Positions 59,648-64,000 of a DNA stretch of 64,000 bases are shown one piece after another. A program made the position numbers and the translations under genes. Source of the stretch: DAOPYU01 sp942493245 (lineage in GTDB: Bacteria; Sumerlaeota; Sumerlaeia; UBA8349); contig OW818685.1 in NCBI GenBank assembly GCA_942493245.1, positions 248,001-312,000 of the forward strand, given 5' to 3'. Each line of letters begins with the position of its first letter. Position 1 is the stretch's first letter. The notes under the pieces were generated by a model. That model was not told where the DNA came from. It was given only the letters and a program-made list of their open reading frames with translations, and made no database searches.

Positions 59648-60808
59648 TTACAAGTTCGGTCTCACCGTCTCTCCGGAGCTGACACCCCGTGTTGCAGGCG
59701 CAATCTCGGGGTGCTTTTGTTTTTGTCTCATCTTCATACCAGTATCCTGCGAATGTTTGAAACGTTCTCGGTTATAATTGATGATCGGCAGTTTCTTCGA
59801 ATCTCCTCCCGCCTTCTCTTTAACATAAGATCGTATGGCTTCTGCACGATCCGGGGCTTTTCTAGCTTCTTGTGCGAATTCCTTGTCGTCGAGCATCTGT
59901 AGGAAACTTTCAGCGGACGCCTTTCCGAGCGGTACGAACTTTCCAGAACCATCCAGGTATTCTGTCTTATTGTCCATCCCTCTGTAAAAATATTCCAGGA
60001 CTTCAGGTTGTTCAATCCTCTGCAATACAGTGAAGAGCCAAAGCCCTTTTGTCTCTACATTTGGAAAATTGTCGACTAGCCGGATACAGTATTTGACATC
60101 TTCCTTCTCTCCCATCATGGCCAGTGCTTTGGACGCTTCCAAGGCGGGAAGATTAAACCAGAAGTCAAACTGGTTTTCCAAATACTTTTGGGCTTTCTTC
60201 TCCTCTGTCAGTCCCACGACTTCATTACTGAACTCCTTTTTGACTCTCTTGAGAAGATCCATGTGTTCATTGGCTTGTGCAGCTGCAACAGAAAGACATA
60301 AACCGTTCAGGCAATCCCTGGTTTTGTCTGTCTTTGACGCTTTGTATTCCGCAATTGCTCGTTTCAGGTGTTCACCCAACATGACCCGAGATTTCTCAGA
60401 GAAATGTTCCGGACAGTATTGTTTTAGAATCCCAACCGAAGGACCATAGGCATCCCAATCGAAAGCACTCTGCAAAACATGTTCCACATATTTCTGTTGG
60501 ACGGAAAGAGAAGAAGCATATTCCGCACTATTACGAGCGATTTGATCCGCCTGACGCCGGACAAAAATATCCGGGTCCTGAAAATAGGGTTCCAGAGCCG
60601 GGTACTCCTGTTCATTGAGAATATAGGTACCCCCGACGTACCCTTTTTTTGCGCGTACTTTTTCCATGATGGCGGAGATCTGAGTCCCTGAAGTGAATTC
60701 CAGTGCATATCCCCCTTCAACTGAAAAGAGGAGAAACAGGAACATCAAAATATGCGAAACGAACAACCGCCCACCACATACTCGCATTCTGGTGTGATAT
60801 GCAAACAC
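59648..60808 (-). CDS. Secreted protein of unknown family, tandem paralog 1
   Basis: 386 residues from the GTG at 60808, which follows AGGAGGG at the right distance; the frame continues upstream into a repeat and is not coding there. Signal peptide 'FLFLLFSVEGGYA'. The N-terminal 150 residues, with 'GGTYILNEQEYPALEPYFQD', 'FVRRQADQIARNSAEYASSL' and 'CPEHFSEKSRVMLGE', are almost the same as in the gene at 61086. The rest is alpha-helical ('LPALEASKALAMMGEKED', 'IEQPEVLEYFYRGM') and reminiscent of HEAT-like repeats. No domain recognised. The C-terminus after 'KLPI' differs from the paralog. Confidence 0.78.
   Translation of the reverse strand: MFAYHTRMRVCGGRLFVSHILMFLFLLFSVEGGYALEFTSGTQISAIMEKVRAKKGYVGGTYILNEQEYPALEPYFQDPDIFVRRQADQIARNSAEYASSLSVQQKYVEHVLQSAFDWDAYGPSVGILKQYCPEHFSEKSRVMLGEHLKRAIAEYKASKTDKTRDCLNGLCLSVAAAQANEHMDLLKRVKKEFSNEVVGLTEEKKAQKYLENQFDFWFNLPALEASKALAMMGEKEDVKYCIRLVDNFPNVETKGLWLFTVLQRIEQPEVLEYFYRGMDNKTEYLDGSGKFVPLGKASAESFLQMLDDKEFAQEARKAPDRAEAIRSYVKEKAGGDSKKLPIINYNRERFKHSQDTGMKMRQKQKHPEIAPATRGVSSGETVRPNL
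59683..59726 (+). terminator. Plus-strand terminator-like hairpin inside the 3' end of the gene at 59648
   Basis: CACCCCG (59683-59689) pairs with CGGGGTG (59707-59713), followed by 'cttttgtttttg'. The orientation is opposite to the gene that contains it, so it would stop antisense transcription entering from the left. Confidence 0.4.
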
Positions 60809-60877
60809 GACATCCCTCCTGTATATAATTCTGTGAATTATCGGGTCATATTGACGACAGAAAAGATCTTTCATTCT

Positions 60878-60943
60878 CACCACCAAGGCACCAGGACACA
60901 AAGGACTGAAATCTTAGTGCCTTGGTGTCTTGGTGGTTACAAC
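60878..60943. repeat. 'caccaccaagg' hairpin repeat, copy 1
   Basis: Two 21-base arms (60879-60899 and 60917-60937) pair with about three mismatches. A near-identical copy lies at 62691-62756, in the same position relative to an RNase R 3' end. Confidence 0.85.
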
Positions 60944-60996
60944 CGTCCCCATAACGCGCAAATGTGCTTTTTCTTCAAGAACTCCTGCTTCCAATT

Positions 60997-61083
60997 TCAT
61001 CTCCGCCGTTCCCGCCGGTGTTTTTTCGACTGTTTGGTCGCTTTGAACCACGGTTCCTGAACCAGTTCCTGGTCCATTTCCCC
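60997..61083 (-). pseudogene. Duplicated 3' fragment of the RNase R gene
   Basis: Read on the minus strand it encodes 'EGEMDQELVQEPWFKATKQS' and 'KKHRRERRR' before a stop. This matches the C-terminal end of RNase R at 62846 ('EGEMDLELVQEPWF...KKHRRERRG') almost residue for residue. It starts directly after the stop codon of the gene at 61086. It has no start region and is a duplication scar. Confidence 0.9.
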
Positions 61084-61085
61084 TT

Positions 61086-62252
61086 CTATTTCACAGTTGT
61101 GCTGGAATCAGCGGTCGGCGCAGTGGATACATCGGAGGCCTGTTGCGCCTGGCGTTTTTTCTGCTTTTCACTGATCGCTTGTTGACGGAGACTCTCAAGA
61201 CGTTCTCTATTGGCCTTCGTTCTATTCCTGATCGGCAGTTTCTTGGGGTCCCCTCCCGCCTTTTCTTTGACATACGCCCGTACAGTCTTCACAAGATCCG
61301 AACCATCCGACATGCTTTTACGAAGTTCCTTGTCAGCAATCATGGAAAGAACGTGCCCGGCACACAGCCATCCGAGTGTTCGCCTTTTTCCTGAATGATC
61401 CACATACGTCGCAGAATTTGTCATGTGACGATAAAAATAGTCCAGAACTTCAGGCTGCCCAATCAATTCCAATCCGAAAAAAAGCATCTCTTTGGGCTCA
61501 GGATGAGGATAGGTGTCAGCCAATCGAATGCAATATTCAATCTCCTCTTTCTCTCCCATCGTAGCCAGCGCCTTGGCCGCCTCCAGGGCGGGGGGACTAA
61601 ACCAACCGTCGGCCTGACTGTTTCTTGTATACTTGTTAATATTTGCGTTTTCTGTCAGATCGCCGAATTCTCCCCCAAATTTTTTCCGGATGTCTTGCAG
61701 GATATCCTTGTGTTCCGTCGCGTCTGCGGTCGAGACACAGAGAATTAAACTGTTCAGACATTCCCGCGTATTGTCTGTTTTCGTGGTTTCATACTCTGCA
61801 ATGGCTCGTCTCAGTTGTTCACCCAGCATAACCCGGGCTTTCTCGGAAAAGTGCTCCGGGCAATATTGCTGTAGAATCCCGACCGAGGGGCCATAGGCTT
61901 CCCAATCGAAGGCACACTGCAAAACATGCTCCACATATTTCTGTCGAACAGAAAGAGAGGAACTGTATTCTGCACTATTACGGGCGATTTGATCCGCCTG
62001 ACGCCGGACAAAGATATCCGGGTCCTGAAAATAGGGTTCCAGGGCCGGATATTCCTGTTCATTGAGAATATAGGTGCCTCCGACGTATTCTTTTTTGACT
62101 CGTGCTTTTTCCATGATGGCGGAAACCTGAGTCCCGGAAGTAAATTCCAGCGCGCAAACACCTTCAATGGCGAACAGAGGAAGCAGGAGGTTCACAAGTA
62201 ACAACACACACAAACGCCCATCCCATAGTAGTGTTCTGTTGTCAGCAAGCAC
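61086..62252 (-). CDS. Secreted protein of unknown family, tandem paralog 2
   Basis: 388 residues from the GTG at 62252, five bases after AGGAGGT; an ATG six codons earlier overlaps this ribosome-binding site. Signal peptide 'VLLLVNLLLPLFAIEGVCA'. Same architecture as the gene at 59648, with nearly identical first 150 residues ('SGTQVSAIMEKARVKKEYVG') and a more diverged helical remainder ('PALEAAKALATMGEKEEIEY'). The C-terminus is Lys/Gln-rich ('SEKQKKRQAQQASDVS'). Function unknown. Both copies keep intact frames and start signals. Confidence 0.8.
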   Translation of the reverse strand: MLADNRTLLWDGRLCVLLLVNLLLPLFAIEGVCALEFTSGTQVSAIMEKARVKKEYVGGTYILNEQEYPALEPYFQDPDIFVRRQADQIARNSAEYSSSLSVRQKYVEHVLQCAFDWEAYGPSVGILQQYCPEHFSEKARVMLGEQLRRAIAEYETTKTDNTRECLNSLILCVSTADATEHKDILQDIRKKFGGEFGDLTENANINKYTRNSQADGWFSPPALEAAKALATMGEKEEIEYCIRLADTYPHPEPKEMLFFGLELIGQPEVLDYFYRHMTNSATYVDHSGKRRTLGWLCAGHVLSMIADKELRKSMSDGSDLVKTVRAYVKEKAGGDPKKLPIRNRTKANRERLESLRQQAISEKQKKRQAQQASDVSTAPTADSSTTVK

Positions 62253-62334
62253 AATGGACCTCCTGTTCATGTGATTTATGTGATCAAAAAAAGTACCGTC
62301 TCTATATTCCGGCAATGTTTCCTCTCTCATGCGC

Positions 62335-62640
62335 TCACTTCTTCTTGAATATCCTGTAAATGGCATAAAGTGCGAACAGAGGCGAGAAGAAAATCAGTAT
62401 TCCGATGAAAGAATCGACGCCACTCATCTCTGCTTGGTGAATCTGATCACAAGGTGGAGGATTACGGGAGAGGAACCATATCCCAAGGAAAAACTCCAGA
62501 AAACCCAGAAACATGACCACGGCGATTGTCAGCGAGAATTTCTCTGCGAGTTTCTGGTCGCTGTCATCTTCCATTCGCGGGTTCTTCTCTTCTTTGCCGT
62601 TCTGATCGAGTGTGGGGCAAAAGTTGCTGTCATCTTCCAT
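62335..62640 (-). CDS. Small membrane protein with duplicated N-terminal codons
   Basis: About 101 residues. Two hydrophobic helices, 'LTIAVVMFLGFLEFFLGIWFL' and 'FIGILIFFSPLFALYAIYRIF', and a basic end. A direct repeat of about 24 bases ('gctgtcatcttccattcgcg' plus 'ggttct') at about 62562-62586 and 62627-62651 produces two possible starts with the same first residues 'MEDDS' (62640 and about 62574). Neither has a good ribosome-binding site. It lies between RNase R and the second paralog. Moderate support. Confidence 0.5.
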   Translation of the reverse strand: MEDDSNFCPTLDQNGKEEKNPRMEDDSDQKLAEKFSLTIAVVMFLGFLEFFLGIWFLSRNPPPCDQIHQAEMSGVDSFIGILIFFSPLFALYAIYRIFKKK

Positions 62641-62690
62641 TCGCGGGTTCTCCCATCTATATGTAGACGATAACTGATCGCTCTTCTTCT

Positions 62691-62756
62691 CACCACCAAG
62701 GCACCAGGACACAAAGGGCTGAAATCTTAGTGCCTTGGTGTCTTGGTGGTTACACA
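62691..62756. repeat. 'caccaccaagg' hairpin repeat, copy 2
   Basis: Arms 62692-62712 and 62730-62750. Nearly identical to 60878-60943. Located about 90 bases after the RNase R stop codon. Confidence 0.85.
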
Positions 62757-62845
62757 CAACCCCACTCCAGTGTAGCGCCCGGAAGGTTCATTTTATCAAG
62801 AACGTTGTCCGAGTCTGTCCGAGTCTGTCTGCATCTGTCCCTGTT

Positions 62846-64000
62846 TTATCCCCGCCGTTCCCGGCGGTGTTTTTTCGACTGTTTGGTCGCTTTGAACCAC
62901 GGTTCCTGGACGAGTTCCAGGTCCATTTCGCCTTCGAGTTCGCGCACGCGCGTTACGCGGACCTTGACGCGCTGGGCCAGACGGAACGTGCGGCGGGTGA
63001 AGCGACCGATCATCCGCACCCGGTTTTCGTCGGGTTCGTACTGGTCGTCCTCGATCGTCTTGGCGTCCACGTACCCCTCGACCGGGTAGTCAATGAGTTC
63101 GACAAAGAAGCCCTTGCGCGTGATCCCCGAGATCCACCCCTCGAAGACGCCGCCGACATACTCGCGCATGAATTCGAGCGCCTTGAGGGTCTCGGCCTGC
63201 CGTTCGGCGTCTTCGGCCCACTCGGCCTGCGCGTTGCAGGTGTCGGCGATTTTCTCGACCGCCTCGTCGGTAAACCGCTCGAAATAGTCCGGCTCTTTCG
63301 TCTTCCCCTGGAGCGCGTCCTTCAGGACGCGGTGGGTGAACAGGTCCGGGTAACGCCGGATGGGCGAGGTGAAGTGGCAGTAGCACGTCGAGGCCAGCCC
63401 GAAGTGTCCCCGGTTCTCGGGCCAGTACCGCGCCCGCATCAGCCCCCGCAACAGTAGGTACTGGCCGATGTGTCCGCCGTCGAGCCGGGCCATCCGGGCG
63501 ACCATCGGCTGCAACAGCGCTGGCGTGGGGATGAACTTGTGCGTGGGCATCTGGACGCCGAAGATGGAGAGCGCGGGCGCCAGCTTGGCCAGCGAGTTGG
63601 GATCGGGCACCTCGTGGATGCGGTAGAGCACGGGCAGTTCCTGTTGCCGCATGTGACGCGCCACGGTCTCGTTGGCGATCAGCATGCACTCCTCGACCAG
63701 GCGGTGGCTCTCGAACCGCTCGCTCCGGAGGAGTTCCAGCACGTCGCCCGTTTCGTTACAGACGATTTTTTTCTCGGGCATGTCCAGGTCGAGCGCGCCG
63801 CGTTCCATTCGCATGCGGTTGAGCGCGCGGGCCACCTCGCGCAGTTCGAGCAGGTCGTCGGCCACGTCGGCGAAGGCGAACTCGTCGCGCCGCTGCGGTT
63901 CGTCGAAGAACTCCTGCACTTCGCCGTAGTTCAGGCGGTGGCGCGAACGAATCACCGACTCGGCCAGTTCGTAGCGCGTCACCTCGCCCGCGCGGTTGAT
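62846..64000 (-). CDS. rnr: Ribonuclease R, N-terminal part outside window
   Basis: About 384 C-terminal residues are visible; the frame is open to the window edge. The RNB domain end is clear: 'GDVLELLRSERFESHRLVEECMLIANETVA', 'RIHEVPDPNSLAKL', 'RARYWPENRGHFGLAST' and 'CYCHFTSPIRRYPDLFTHRVL'. An S1 domain follows ('YVGGVFEGWISGITRKGFFVELID'), with a basic tail. RNase R degrades structured RNA 3' to 5'. A copy of its last 27 or so codons lies at 60997-61083. Confidence 0.95.
   Translation of the reverse strand: MNRAGEVTRYELAESVIRSRHRLNYGEVQEFFDEPQRRDEFAFADVADDLLELREVARALNRMRMERGALDLDMPEKKIVCNETGDVLELLRSERFESHRLVEECMLIANETVARHMRQQELPVLYRIHEVPDPNSLAKLAPALSIFGVQMPTHKFIPTPALLQPMVARMARLDGGHIGQYLLLRGLMRARYWPENRGHFGLASTCYCHFTSPIRRYPDLFTHRVLKDALQGKTKEPDYFERFTDEAVEKIADTCNAQAEWAEDAERQAETLKALEFMREYVGGVFEGWISGITRKGFFVELIDYPVEGYVDAKTIEDDQYEPDENRVRMIGRFTRRTFRLAQRVKVRVTRVRELEGEMDLELVQEPWFKATKQSKKHRRERRG

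Noticed and set aside
1..64000. tRNA genes
   Set aside because: No cloverleaf with a 'GGTTCGAATC'-type T arm and matching acceptor stem was noticed on either strand. tRNAscan-SE would settle this.

Overview
The window comes from a GC-rich diderm (Gram-negative) bacterium. It encodes a secretin, a BamA-type outer-membrane assembly protein, a LolA-type carrier, TolC-like channels, a YidC with a periplasmic domain and several lipoproteins. Other markers are a TIGR04073-type exosortase-associated protein, a giant alpha-2-macroglobulin, multidomain PP2C/STAS partner-switching proteins, and SecA and CusA with large insertions. This set fits the PVC group (Lentisphaerota/Verrucomicrobiota) or a neighbouring candidate phylum. 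There is no rRNA or tRNA here, so this placement is inference.

Layout. 1-6234: end of a secretin, then three secreted proteins (a lipoprotein, a TIGR04073 protein and an unknown). 6249-9512: MATE exporter and glutamine-dependent NAD+ synthetase. 9833-19582: signalling block with a REC-PP2C phosphatase, BamA, an unknown protein, a REC-PP2C-HATPase fusion with a STAS partner, and convergent to it a P-loop NTPase-HATPase fusion with a second STAS protein. 20095-22858: coupled operon of Dabb lipoprotein, ketosynthase without its nucleophile, and LolA-like carrier. 23404-29508: alpha-2-macroglobulin. 30350-36903: secA, then the rpmH-rnpA-yidD-yidC cluster with a strong promoter and terminator. 37044-47477: a divergent heavy-metal efflux locus with a CusA pump, a CusB adaptor apparently split over two genes, HMBD metal-binding proteins and two TolC-like lipoproteins. 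47574-48972: a complete insertion sequence with 17-bp inverted repeats and a 4-bp duplication. 49057-53031: isoaspartate methyltransferase overlapping an ArsC/LMW-phosphatase-like gene, a small membrane protein and an ABC-2 exporter. 53847-59333: histidine kinase, phenylacetate-CoA ligase, ankyrin protein and a DUF218 protein. 59648-64000: two tandem paralogous secreted proteins, a small membrane protein and the 3' part of RNase R.

Much of the non-coding space is filled by small dispersed repeats: a REPIN-like double hairpin in two copies, a MITE-like element with terminal inverted repeats in two copies, a 115-bp inverted repeat pair, a 'caccaccaagg' hairpin in two copies, and short GC-rich repeats that also sit inside the N-terminal coding parts of two exported proteins. 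A copy of the last 27 or so codons of RNase R lies behind the second of the tandem paralogs and marks how the duplication arose.

Functionally the window combines envelope biogenesis (Sec, YidC, BamA, LolA, secretin), metal detoxification and partner-switching signal transduction. The most unusual items are the split CusB/HMBD system, the two signalling fusions, the nucleophile-less ketosynthase operon and the duplication scar.
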